NCBI GenBank assembly: GCA_014529385.2
Contig: CM043953.1
Span: 75,959,372 to 76,023,371, forward strand
Source of the DNA: Adiantum capillus-veneris
Lineage: Eukaryota > Streptophyta > Polypodiopsida > Polypodiales > Pteridaceae
Length of the DNA stretch: 64,000 bases
Direction of reading: 5' to 3'
A program made the position numbers and the translations under genes. Shown here in pieces: positions 53,501-63,830 of this stretch. The notes beneath the pieces are model-generated. The model worked only from the letters and a program-made list of their open reading frames with translations. It was not told where the DNA came from and did not search any database. Every line of letters starts with the position of its first letter. The stretch's first letter is position 1.

Positions 53501-53925
53501 CCACTGAAGTCTTGGGTTCTTGAGGGTCTTGGGTTCTTGAGGGTCTTGGGTTCTTGGGGGTCTTCGGGTTCTTGAGGTTCTTGCGGTTCTTCTTTCGCTT
53601 GCAATCTGTGTTAGAGAAGGATCTTCTCTTCACTCGAGTTCTGCTCTTTTCCGCGGGCACACCCCTTGGCGGCCTTGCGCTCGCACCAAGGTTACGTTTT
53701 CCCACCTCATGTCGATTGGCCGGCCGCTAAGTGCACGGTCCGCTCGCAATGAGTGAAAAGAGGCACAAAGGAAGGCCGGACAAGCCCTTCTTTCTTGGGT
53801 TTCCTGTCACTCTTCAAAAATACGATTAGGAATCGACAGGCCCAAGTGAACTTGGGTTACGTGCGACAGCAACAAGCAAAAAAAATTATGTGGTTCTTTC
53901 CTTGAGTGATATAGAACACTGCCAA
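53501..53925 (-). other. H leader between primer site and Gag
   Basis: Non-coding in the element sense. It contains tandem TCTTGGGTTCTTGAGGG-type units (53510-53590), read on the minus strand as Pro-Arg-Thr-rich low complexity. Confidence 0.6.
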
Positions 53926-53926
53926 A

Positions 53927-53939
53927 GCTCTAATACCAA
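53927..53939 (-). other. Primer-binding site of H (initiator-Met type)
   Basis: Minus-strand TGGTATTAGAGC, one mismatch to TGGTATCAGAGC, 1-2 bases after the LTR end. Confidence 0.9.
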
Positions 53940-55185
53940 TGTAAGGTGCAACGGGAGTGAATGTTGAACTTTGCTCAAGATGAGTGCTCCGAACTGTGCT
54001 CAAGGTTTCATTTACTTACGGAAGGGAGAGCATTCCGTTCCTTTAGTGAGAAAGTGCAAATGACCACAAACAAAGTGAACGACACTATAAATGAAGGTGC
54101 TGAGACTGAGAGAGAGAGAGAGAGAGAGAAGAATACGACACCAGAATGTTGTCAAACCCTCCTCCGAAGGCCCCACTCTCTATGGCGAGAGCGGTCTACT
54201 ATTGATTGCACAAATCTCTACAATGCTTGGACTTGCCGACGATGTCAACGACGATGAGGACGACGATGAGACGGGCTGAAATTTGAAAAATGCTAAGGGC
54301 TGAAATCTGCAAATCTTTATCTACTGAATTCTGACTCTATGTCGATGACGATGTCGATGACGACGATGCGACGACGACGCACTAAAACGCAGATGCTAAA
54401 ATCTGTGTTTTCGAGGCTAAATCTGCAAACTCGATGGATCCCACCGTGCAGCGAGGAATTGTTGCGGAAAGGTGAGATCTGCGAGGTTCGGGACTTCTTT
54501 TGCGACGTCTAACTGCTGAAAACTGAAAACGCTGAGTTTAGGGTTGAATCTGTCGCGATGGAATTGCAAAACGCTGAATGTCCTGCTGCTCCAAAAACGC
54601 TAGGGCTGAATTCTGCTATCGTTGTTGGTCTGTTAACGCTAGGGTTGATCTACTATCTGCGAGGGAATCCGCTAACGCTAGGGCCTGAAGTCGTACTGTC
54701 GCCAAGCTGCTGCAATGCAAAAACGCTGGCTGATCTGGGAGCAAAACGCTAGGTCAATGCTGATGAAGAAAACGCTAGGTCTGCTGTCTTGTGGGATCTT
54801 GCTGAGAAGGTGTCTGTTGAGCAAGGTGCTCTTGCTGTCTCTTCTGCCAAAAAGTGCTAGCGCTAGGTTTCTTTATATACAAACTTAGCAAAATTACCCT
54901 ACCTAGTTTCCAACAAAAGTCACTTAAAAATAATAAGTGAAATTGTCAAAAATACGTCTATGCATTGTAAAAATGCTACTGATAGGTTCTGATGGAAATC
55001 TGATGATCATGCTGTATGCAACCAGAGGATATGTATCTATTCTAAGTGTCTGAACATGCACGGTCTGCGAACAGACTCACAAAGTGCCATATCACTTTCT
55101 ATTCTAGACTGACTTGATTGAATTGAATCCATGGTCATGCTGTAGCTTGTCCACGGACACATAGGGTTTGATGTGTCACGTGACA
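53940..55185 (-). repeat. Element H 5' LTR
   Basis: In minus sense TGTCACGTGACACATC to GTTGCACCTTACA. It has a short GA run (54107-54129) and the AGCGTTTT-type array (54280-54860 on the plus strand as AAAACGCT). Confidence 0.93.
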
Positions 55186-55361
55186 GCTACCCATGTGTCA
55201 CCTGTCCGCGTCCCATCTGGATTTGTCACCGAGGACGTGCGTCTCGAGACACGTCCCGCCCCGTCCCCCGTGATGAATGTCCTTCCGTCCTGAAAACGCA
55301 TCCCGTCCCTCGCCTCATCCCCGCAAATAAGGGCTGCGTTCCCCCATCCCCTGTTTCTATG
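55186..55361 (-). repeat. hAT1 right terminus with subterminal repeats
   Basis: Ends CCATCCCCTGTTTCTATG on the plus strand, the inverted form of the left CATAG end. CGTCCC or GTCCC words are clustered (55208-55318), as at the left end, and are likely transposase binding sites by analogy with other hAT elements. Confidence 0.82.
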
Positions 55362-55369
55362 CATCGGTT
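55362..55369. repeat. 8-bp TSD CATCGGTT of hAT1 (right copy)
   Basis: Perfect match to 33040-33047. Confidence 0.93.
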
Positions 55370-55532
55370 TCGCCGTGGTTCAAAGAAGCAAGTCAGACAA
55401 TACTTTTTGAAGTTCAAGGATCTAGGAACCAACGAGGCAGTGTGGGTCGATGAAGAGTTTTTCAAAGATTATCCCAAATTATTGGCAGCCTACAAGGAAG
55501 CCATGCAGATCGGTACCAACACCTCACTTTAA
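55370..55532 (+). pseudogene. Element B part 4: end of chromodomain
   Basis: Continues AEQVLLHR (33023-33046) with FRRGSKKQVRQYFLKFKDLG, TNEAVWVDEEFFKDYPKLLA, and stops at TAA 55530-55532. The chromodomain core K-x-x-x-x-Y-F-L-K-F-K, W-V-D-E-E-F is clear. The reading phase is kept across the removed hAT1, which supports the insertion model. Confidence 0.9.
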
Positions 55533-55544
55533 AAAAGGAGGGGA
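55531..55544 (+). other. Polypurine tract of B
   Basis: AAAAAAGGAGGGGA lies directly before the 3' LTR and overlaps the pol stop. Confidence 0.88.
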
Positions 55545-56459
55545 TGTCACATGCATATCTAGCCCTATGTGCATGTGGACAAGCTACTTCAAGTCAAGGA
55601 TTCAAGTCAGCTTAGGAAGTGTTCTGACACCTTTGTGAGCCTGTGCGCAAGCCGTGCATGTCCGAGCACTTAGAGTAGTTGCATATCCTCCGGTTGCACA
55701 CAGCATGATCATCTACATTATAGTCAGTAGCCATCATCAACATTTTACAGTGCACAGAACCCATTTACCTATTTTAGCCATTTTTCACTTAGTATTAATA
55801 AGTAACTTTGTTGGGAAACTGGGTAAGGCATTTTATAAGAAAGCTAGCGCTAGCACTTTCTGACAGAAGAAGTACCTATACTTGCAGTGCACCTTCTCAG
55901 CAAGATTGACAGAACTCCCTAGCGTTTTCAGTCATCAAGACCGTCCTGGCGTTTGTAGAGTTCCCAGATCACCCAGCGTTTTCAGACTGCAACAGCTAGC
56001 GTTTTCAGATTGCAGATTGCAAATCAACATAGTGTTTTTGCTACAGCCACCTAGCATTTCCAGTTTGCAGCACTACCTAGCGTTTTGCAGTTCCTGGTGA
56101 CAAATCAGCCCAAGCACTTCAACGTTTTCAGTTTCAGTCCGCTATTCGCAGATTTCAACATCTACGTTTTCAGCGCATCGTCGTCGCCATCGCCGTCCTC
56201 GCCGACATAGAGTCAAAATTCAGCAGATAGCAAATTTCCAAAATTCAATCTCTAGCGATTTCAGATTTTAGCCAGTCTCGTCGCCATCATCATTGTCGTC
56301 GACATCGTGGGCAAGTCCATTGCATCTAGACCATTGTACCAGATTTGTACAATCAATAGCATAGACCTCTCTCGCCATAGAGAGGGAAGCCCTTGGAGGA
56401 GGAATTGACAACATCTAGATCTGAGTGAAAATCCTTAAACCCTTCCGTTGCACCTAACA
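55545..56459 (+). repeat. Element B 3' LTR
   Basis: Starts TGTCACATGCATATCTAGCC and ends GTTGCACCTAACA. At 915 bp it is shorter than the related LTRs of H and the solo copy. TTTTATAAG (about 55832) is a TATA-like box, followed by AGCGTTTT words (55919-56110). Confidence 0.92.
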
Positions 56460-56738
56460 ATACAAGTATAGGTAGTGAGCTACTTGATTTGGAAGATTCA
56501 AAAAGAGATTGGATGAATCTATTGAAAAGTTTATGAATTACCATAACTATTCGAAAAGATTCATAGTGGGATCTTCAAGACTTCTACAGAAAGAAGTTGT
56601 AGAGCTCTTGGAAGTTTGGACTTGGAGCAAGGCGATTTGGCAAATAGTATCATTTTTCCCCCTTTCAAGGAGACTTCACATCAATTCGAGATGGCATACA
56701 GATTTTCATAAATGTGATTGCTTCTCTCTTTTCCCCTT

Positions 56739-56787
<49 letters not shown>

Positions 56788-56835
56788 GTTGCACCCGTTC
56801 CTCTAAGGGCAATTGAATACACAGACAATGCTTGG

Positions 56836-56884
<49 letters not shown>

Positions 56885-57397
56885 CGTACGCACATGCAGC
56901 CACATGCAGGCAGTCTGTTGTGAGTTTTGTCTTGTTAAATTTGTGTGCTCTCCCTCCTCAAAAGATCACAAAGCAATGTAAAGAGAGCTACAGAAACGTC
57001 AAAACTCCAACTGCGACGAAATATAGAGTACGCATTTCCAAGAGCCACAAAAAGGGAAAAAAGAGGGCAGAAGAACATGATTAGGAGTGCATACTGTGAG
57101 GTGGGTGGGGACGCGAAATGAACAGACAAAACGTCCAGGCTCGGTGACTTCAACTTTGAGAGGCTTCAGGGTAATGCCTTCGTGAAACTGAGGAATAGAT
57201 GTGATGGATTCTTGAAAATTTCCAGAGAGCTGCCGAAACCACTCTTCTACTGATGACGACGGTGGTGGCGACGGAGATGACCAAAGCCCTTCTTGGTTTG
57301 CGGAGGAGCGTGTCGCAGACATGGGCAGGAGACTCTGTGATGTCATACCTAGTCAAGGCTGAAATTTGAAAGATTGTGGGCAGTAGATCTGGAAAAC
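56460..57397. other. No recognisable gene; two CT microsatellites
   Basis: Flank of B. CT runs lie at 56743-56784 and 56839-56876, the second followed by CACACACACG. Open frames here are carried by the repeats. Confidence 0.6.
56743..56876. repeat. Two (CT)n microsatellites
   Basis: Runs of about 42 and 38 bases separated by 54 bp of unique sequence. Confidence 0.95.
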
Positions 57398-57463
57398 GGA
57401 TACCCTCAATTACTTTTTGTAATCTATTGTATCCTCAATTACAAAAAGTAATCTAAAGTATCC
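57398..57463. repeat. 66-bp palindromic fold-back
   Basis: ATTACTTTTTGTAAT (57409-57423) and its exact reverse complement (57438-57452) stand 14 bp apart inside outer arms GGATAC and GTATCC. Related AGTAAT/ATTACT words continue to 57675, so it may be part of a small fold-back or MITE-like element. Confidence 0.8.
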
Positions 57464-58600
57464 GCATTTCGAAAATAATCTAGGTACCCCATTATGCGAC
57501 CGTGAGGTTTGAACATATGACTCACCCATGCGAGACACATGTCCTAACCACTTCACCTTGCATGGTTTCTAAAGGATGCGGCTCCCAATTTACTTAAACA
57601 CGTGTGCAAGGCAATGACACCAAAAGTAATTTAGGGTACCCAGTAATCTAGGGCACCTTGGATTACTTTCAAGTCGTCGTTAAGATCTATGGTCCACAAT
57701 CGCCTCATCGTAGATCCCATCCTCCCATGTTCGTGTCACTTGGTCCCGAGGAGTTAAAATCCCCCTTGGTTTTTTTTTTGGGAAGACCGAACCCGAAAGT
57801 GGTCTTCCCTATGGAAGCTTTCAAATAAAGCTTGGTCTTCACATTAAAACCTAAAATTTAATGGGGTCTTCCCATTAAAAAGTAGAAAATGTAATGATAG
57901 TGTTTGTGGCAACTTGTGATGGTACTTTTTTTTTTCAAAACTCACAATGGTGAGTAGATTATATTAGCATAATCAAAACATTACAAATTCCTGTCACGCT
58001 CATGATGAGCCATGGCAGCTTCAAAGAGTCATAGATACATAGCTAAGTTCACTGAGATAATTCAAGAAAGTAGGGGGTGATCATCGCCATTGGGAAACAA
58101 ATAAACTCTTATGAGTGGAACAGGGTCATGGGCACTGCAATGACTGACTTGCATGGGTAAAAGTGTGGACTCATCCATTGTCGTTGGGTGGCTCTCCTAT
58201 CAACTGAACAATATTCAAGTGGAAGGATGACGTAGAGCATCTATCGAACGAAGTGTATGAAACGAAAGTGCTAGCAAGTATACCGTTGTTTCAATTCTAA
58301 TTATGTCGAAAGTCATCAAGTAAGCTAGCTTTCAAGCAAGATTGGCGATAAAAAGGATTAAAAAGAGGTTTAACACACACAATTTAAGTTTACCTTAAGT
58401 TCGTGTCAGGTAGGTCTTCAACCTTTTGTCACAAGCATTTGGTTGTCCCATCACTAACTACTAACCCTTATTCTTTGGTTATATGGAATGAATAAGGTGT
58501 TTCTATGGTTTTCTTGAAGATCCGACAATTCCTTGCCTTCCAAAGTTGTTTGAAGTAACAAAATCTCACGATTTGCATTGCGATGAGCAATGCTTGGCTC
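57464..58600. other. No gene recognised; GGTCTTCC-rich patch
   Basis: Apart from GGAAGACC/GGTCTTCC words in both orientations at about 57780-57875 there is nothing that I can assign. Confidence 0.5.
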
Positions 58601-58820
58601 TTAAACACCTAGAAGAGATCTTCCTTGAAGAATCCTATTTTGTAGGTCTTTTGAACCCATTACAAATCTTCCCTGCTAGGTCACTCAAGCACTCCTTGAA
58701 AAGGTGAGGGAGGCCTTCACTAGCCGTTCAGAATTACGAGCATCTATCCGGACCAATTCCCCTAGTGAGAGCCTTCACCCCAGTCGGCATGGCTTCCCAT
58801 AAAACCTTCCACTTGTATGG
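58600..58820 (-). pseudogene. Possible LINE zinc-finger remnant
   Basis: In minus sense a broken frame gives LWEAMPTGVKALTRGIGPDR, then SEGLPHLFKECLSDLAGK. The order W-x-x-x-P-x-x-x-x-L-x-R-G-I, then E-x-x-x-H-L-F-x-x-C resembles the C-terminal zf-RVT region of plant LINEs. Several stops are present and the flanks give no more domains, so this is a weak call. Confidence 0.35.
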
Positions 58821-59381
58821 TCCTAAACAACAATCCATAGTTATCAAAGCGATATGTACTAACTAGTTTACTAAAATAACTTTGCATACATAAAGATGTA
58901 GGAAGATCCATTGTAAAAGATTCAAAAATATACAGAATGTAAAGAGCATACCTTATTATGTAGTTGTTCCCTCTTCAAGAGTGCTACGTGATGTAACTAA
59001 GGATGCTCCCTCAAAAATCGTCACTCAGGACCATTGTCTTGCGTACATCCGCAATGATAAAAATGAAACACAAAAATATTTTTGAGACAAAGCTAAGCAT
59101 AAATACTAAAGAAAATATCAAAAATATAAAATACCCTCTTACTTATTATTCTTCGAATTTAAATAACCAGTTTAAACCTCAAACTAAAGATTTTAGATAA
59201 GCACGGTCAATTGTATCCCAAAACATCATATGAAAAGAACTAAATGTTGACGAAAATAAAAAGTAGACAAGCAATCCAAATGCTTTGAACACTAAACTCA
59301 TACGAAATGTAGATTAATCCACATTTCAAATTTAAGCAAAACCAAATATCATGAGGAGCATTCTTCACTTTAAATGCAAGA

Positions 59382-61580
59382 TCAAGCGCACGAGGGTTGA
59401 GACCTTCTAAAATTCATAGCAACCCACATATCATAAGTTTTTTCCCACTCAACATCTTCCATCTCATGTGGTGTTGATAAAGACAAAAGCATCAACACAT
59501 CCAATGTCTTCAAGGTGAGACTACTACAATCATTGTCTTTAATATGATTTTGCTTTGAAAACCCTCTCTCACAACAAGCACGACTAATAGGTATTACAAG
59601 CAAGGCTTGCCAAAGCTTAATAAGATCTGGGTACAACTCAACCCACTCCACTTCTCCATGACAATATTTCCCCCGTGCATCATGAAATTTATAGCTTTGA
59701 TTTTACTTAAACAACGAGAGAGAAAACCGATCAACCTCAAATTACATTGTGTGGCATCCACAATTTTCTTCTCTCCAACACCAAACCGAGTACATAAACG
59801 CTCCAAGTAGCCTTCGAACATCTCTCTCTTAACTACATGGAGCAAACAATTTTGCAAGGTTAAAAAGAGGAAGATCTTGAAACCTCTCATTGATGCCATT
59901 TATAAGCTCTTGCACAAAAGCCCTTGCAAGGATAATACAAGTATCTAGAGAGCTTCCATTACAAGATTTTGACCAGAAAGAAGAAAAATGTAAAGTATGA
60001 ACTTCTACGCAACCATTATCCCTCACATAGTTAATTTGCATAACTTTCAATTTTCCATGAACTCTTTATAATTTTTGGATCCATAACCAGATGGCTCGCC
60101 TAAATATCACTTTTTAAAGAGCTCAACAACAACATCTAGTGTATTTGCAACATCTAAATGTCCACATGATCCTTTTGAACCTTCTTACTAAGTTCATTCA
60201 ATTCAAATAGCACATCTACCAAAAAATGAATCAAAAATTGCACTTGGAACATTGTTGCAATGCTATACAATGTGGCATGAGTCTAAAGTCACTAAGTAAA
60301 TCGGGCATCATCTCCACCAGCCTCTTCATAACTTTGCCTCTAGGTAGCCAATGCACACTATGTATCATAAGCCTTCCAATGGTTTGAGATTAAATGCCTT
60401 CATTAACCTGTCCAAAGTTTGAGGGCATTGTGTGGATCTCCCCTCCCATGCATGCACTTGATTAGCAAACACATCCATATATGAAAACTCCACAAATTTA
60501 TCACAAGCATACAAAACCACAAGTGCCTCACGATGGGCCACACAATGCACTCCAATCACATGGGGAACTTTCTGCCTTAACTTAGTCAACACACCATTGT
60601 TGACACCATGCATGCAAGATGCACCATCTGAAGCAGATGCAATCAATTCGTTGAGATCTAAACCCATGTCATTCAACAATTTCATCAAAGCATAGAACTT
60701 TGCTCGTACTTTTCCATCTTCCAAAGGAAGAAGTCCCACAAACTTGCAAACACTAGGTCCATCACCCTCCTCTTTGAGGTATGTCATGTAGAAAATCATG
60801 TGTTTGTCGAAGGTAAGGTCGGTACTACCATCAATTAAAACCAAGAAAAATGGACTCTTGTGAATGCATTCCTTGAGTTCTCCCCAATAACTTTGAGAAA
60901 CTACATGCCTAAGGTCCTATTGGTATAGGCAGAGTACTCATCGTTTATAGGCATCCTTGGTGTGCACATGTACCTCAAATATTTACATTGCGAGTTAAAG
61001 AAATATAATGGCAATTCTTTGACTGCAATGAAGTACATTGTTTGCATAACACTTATGATTCGCTGCTTCTCATTGTCAACTATAAGCTCTACATGCTTCT
61101 CAATGGGCATGAAATCTTTATGGCTTTTTATGCCGCAAGCTTATGTGGTTCCGACAAAGCGTGCTTATCAAGAGTAGGTAGTTGGATTGTAGTTGAGCCC
61201 TCTTTCGCTTCAAGATTATTTGTGCCAAATTCCACACACCAAATACATCGGACTCTCTCTCTACCATTGCATCAAAAAATGGACGTGTTCATTTATGTAT
61301 CGATTTCCAAGATGGTTTGAATGTATGCACCTTCTTCTTGACACTACTTGCACTTGGAGCTTCATCATTTAGAATAAGGTTCCTTCTTTTGACTCCCAAG
61401 GCATATGCAATCGATGGTTTGAATGTATGCACCTTCTTCTTGACACTACTTGCACTTGGAGCTTCATCATTTAGAATAAGGTTCCTCCTTTTGACTCCCA
61501 ACGCATATGCAGTCGACTTTTGTCATGGATCCTTCTAGGGCCTTCCCATAGCTTTGGTGGCAAAGTGAGCTTTTGCCATT
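59382..61580 (-). pseudogene. hAT2 transposase remnant
   Basis: In minus sense: N-terminal basic segment with a 102-bp tandem duplication (61514-61311); a finger-like stretch (TTIQLPTLDKHALSEPHKLA, near 61190-61135); VLIDGSTDLTFDKHMIFYMT (60840); IASASDGASCMHGVNNGVLT and VPHVIGVHCVAHREALVV (60650-60520), the RNase H-like core; and the C-terminal dimerisation block LWQALLVIPISRACCERGFS, DVLMLLSLSTP (59615-59465) ending at 59382. The CERGFS motif and V-I-G-V-H-C-x-A-H-R are hallmarks of the ZNF862-like branch of hAT proteins. Stops and frameshifts break it in several places. Confidence 0.85.
61311..61514 (-). repeat. 102-bp tandem duplication in the hAT2 N-terminus
   Basis: Two near-identical 102-bp units (34 codons, phase kept), encoding GVKRRNLILNDEAPSASSVK twice in minus sense. 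They differ at only a few bases. Confidence 0.92.
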
Positions 61581-63815
61581 GTCTAAAGGCAAGGATTTAT
61601 ACAGAAAATTGTAAACAATCCACCTAGCAATGATTTCTAAATACTAGCACATCGTAGAGTTATGCACTTACAAGAAAAGGTCGGACTCCAAGGTTGAGCT
61701 TTCTTTTGAGCTTGGAGAGGTCTTCCAAGGACCTAAGCTTCAACACAAGTGTGTAGGCGAGGAAGGAGGCAGAGCCATCAAAATGTAAAGGGGATTGGGT
61801 GATCTATAGAGCACTATGTAGGAGCTTATAGAATGTGCAAAGAATGGTTTCTGGAAAGAAAAATCTCTCTAAAACAATTTCCAAGAGTAGGTTTCACTTT
61901 AGGCTTAGAAATTGGGCCGCTTGTGGGTAGTGAGCACCGGCCCTCAAGTATATATATTCGGATATTCATCTCCGAAGTCCGACCAGTCAAGCAATCTCAT
62001 GCGCTCTCCATGCACATGCTATAAAATTTGTAAAGTAAACCATAGGCTACAAACTATGTAGCTTGCATTTTCAAAGCTCTAGTAACTTCTATGCTCAAAG
62101 TGTTCAAACTTTGTTGTGCCTCTATTTTTATAAAAGAGCCAAATATTTTAGGAATACCTTAATCAATTAAGGTCTTCCTTCGCAAATTTAATATTCAAGC
62201 CTTCCTGGGAGGAAGACCATCTTTTGCCACCACCAATCTTCCTTCGCAAAAAAAATTGTGGAGAGGTATTCTTTGGCAGCCTTGGAGAGCTAGGATTAGC
62301 TGGGAAGACTACAAATTTCACCCATGGCCGATTCATAGTATTTATATGTGTAAATGTATAAACAAGTGATAAAATCAATAGGCCTTCCTGTCCAAAGGAG
62401 CCAACTTGGTTGGTTGAGTACTCATTCTCCATCTCGGGTCATGGATCATTTGAGTGCAGCTATGCAAAATTTGGTAGCACTCACGGACGCTCCATTGTAT
62501 CACCTCACTCAAGAAAGTGCGATCTCCTACAAAAAAAATCTAAAAAAATCAATAGGCTTGCCTAGTAATGGTGCACATCCAATAGACTCTATCCCTCTCT
62601 CTCCCTTTATTTACCTCCTCACCAATGCTAGAGAAAAACTTTGGTTTAGTGCAATTCCACCTTCTAAATTTTCAAGATTTACCAAATGGCATTGATTGCA
62701 CTTGTAATCCCACGTGTAAATTTGTTGAGCAAGTGTGAAAGCCTTCATAATTCCTCATCAATGAAGCATCCACCATCACCACATTACAAATGAGGAAGGC
62801 AGCGTAGTGATCTTTCATATCCATATAAGCAATGATCTCTAACCTCTAGTAGACCCTCAATTATATCTCACCTGACTTTACTTTGCTAGAGATTTACGAT
62901 GCTCAATCATCCCATCATAGATCCCATCCCCTTCCATGCCCGTGTAAGATATAGTTGAGGCTAATAAACTTCACAAGGAATTTCAGAATTTCACAACTAT
63001 GACTTTTAAAACTTGATGTCAACCACAACCTCCATTAAAGCTGATAATCCTTCATTGCAAGAGGCTAGTTGAAAGCACACAATCAATTTTTTACATGTGT
63101 GTACGTACATGTGTGCACGCATATGTGTCTGCATACAATGCCTATAGCAAGGCTTTTTATGTTTCAAGCCAAGGGCCAGAGGCCAGGAAGGCCAGTCTGA
63201 ATGGCTCAGGGGTGCCTATGTAAAGGAAATGGATGGGTAGGTTCAGACATCCCCTAGTCTCATATTACACAAGTAGTGTTGCAAGTAAGCAACAGATCTT
63301 CTCAAGTTGGAATCTTATTCACAATTGGATCGTGAAAGAAGAATTGAAGAGAAAGATGTTGAACATCCCAAAGAAGATAGTTATACTGAATTTTCTTGGG
63401 TGTTCAAGTAAGAGATTCCCTACTTTGAGGCTCTCTTAGGCTTTTCATGTTGTCTCATGAACTAGTTGCTTGATAGCTAGGCCATGCCTACTTGCTACCA
63501 CAGAAAGCGTTATCTATATTGGTTGCACCTTGTGCATAGAGCCGATGGCATAAAGTGCCCACCGCTATAGACATATACAACGATCATAAGCCAATCTACC
63601 AACCTCAATTCTTCTAGAACACAGTAGTTGATGTTATAGTGGAAGCATAAACAAGGATTCGGTGGAATGAATCCAACTAGCATGCCATGCATGCATATCA
63701 GGAACTTGGATGTGAGACCAAGAGAAGTCTGAGCCTACACTCTCCATACATCCATTGCCTTTATATAGGCACTACCGAGCCGTCCATACTAGCCATCTTG
63801 GTCCTTGGCCTGACA
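61581..63815. other. No convincing gene
   Basis: AT-rich sequence with scattered stops. GGAAGACC/GGTCTTCC words recur at 62170-62320, which may mark the other end of hAT2. Plus-strand open frames (62354-62695 and 63233-63439) show no family features and stay unassigned. Confidence 0.45.
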
Positions 63816-63830
63816 TTACTCCCCCCTTGG
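63755..63830 (-). other. Possible purine tract and LTR start of another minus-strand element
   Basis: In minus sense CCAAGGGGGGAGTAA is followed directly by TGTCAGGCC (63815) and a TATATAAAGG box about 55 bp further. Just upstream (63850-63900) a frame reads SPTFVFEDEKNSPRGE, like the very end of a gypsy pol. The other LTR is outside the window or lost. Confidence 0.4.

Larger units (their letters stand above)
50727..55185 (-). mobile_element. Element H: non-autonomous LTR element with B-type LTRs
   Basis: A minus-strand element of 4.46 kb with LTRs of about 1.19-1.25 kb and only about 2 kb inside. It has an initiator-Met-like primer site after the 5' LTR and a purine tract before the 3' LTR. 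The inside encodes a Gag-like coiled-coil protein and no recognisable protease, RT, RNase H or integrase. The LTR ends and internal words match the B 3' LTR and the solo LTR at 2603/11326. It probably relied on B enzymes (inference). It inserted into the hAT1 5' region. Confidence 0.92.
33048..55361 (-). mobile_element. hAT1: hAT DNA transposon hosting three LTR elements
   Basis: Both ends start CATAG in inverted orientation: CATAGTCACATGGGGACGG at 33048, and CATAGAAACAGGGGATGG on the minus strand from 55361. Both sides carry clusters of GGGACG words in the first 100-200 bp. A minus-strand BED/DUF659-type transposase gene spreads over 50380-49991, 42118-40874 and 34042-33473. Removing G, F, H and one TSD copy each leaves about 3,147 bp, a normal hAT size. 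It inserted into the chromodomain of B, and B reads on in frame after removal. Confidence 0.93.

Noticed and set aside
56509-57084. 191-codon plus-strand open frame
   Set aside because: About a third is the CT microsatellites; no domain and no homology to neighbours seen.
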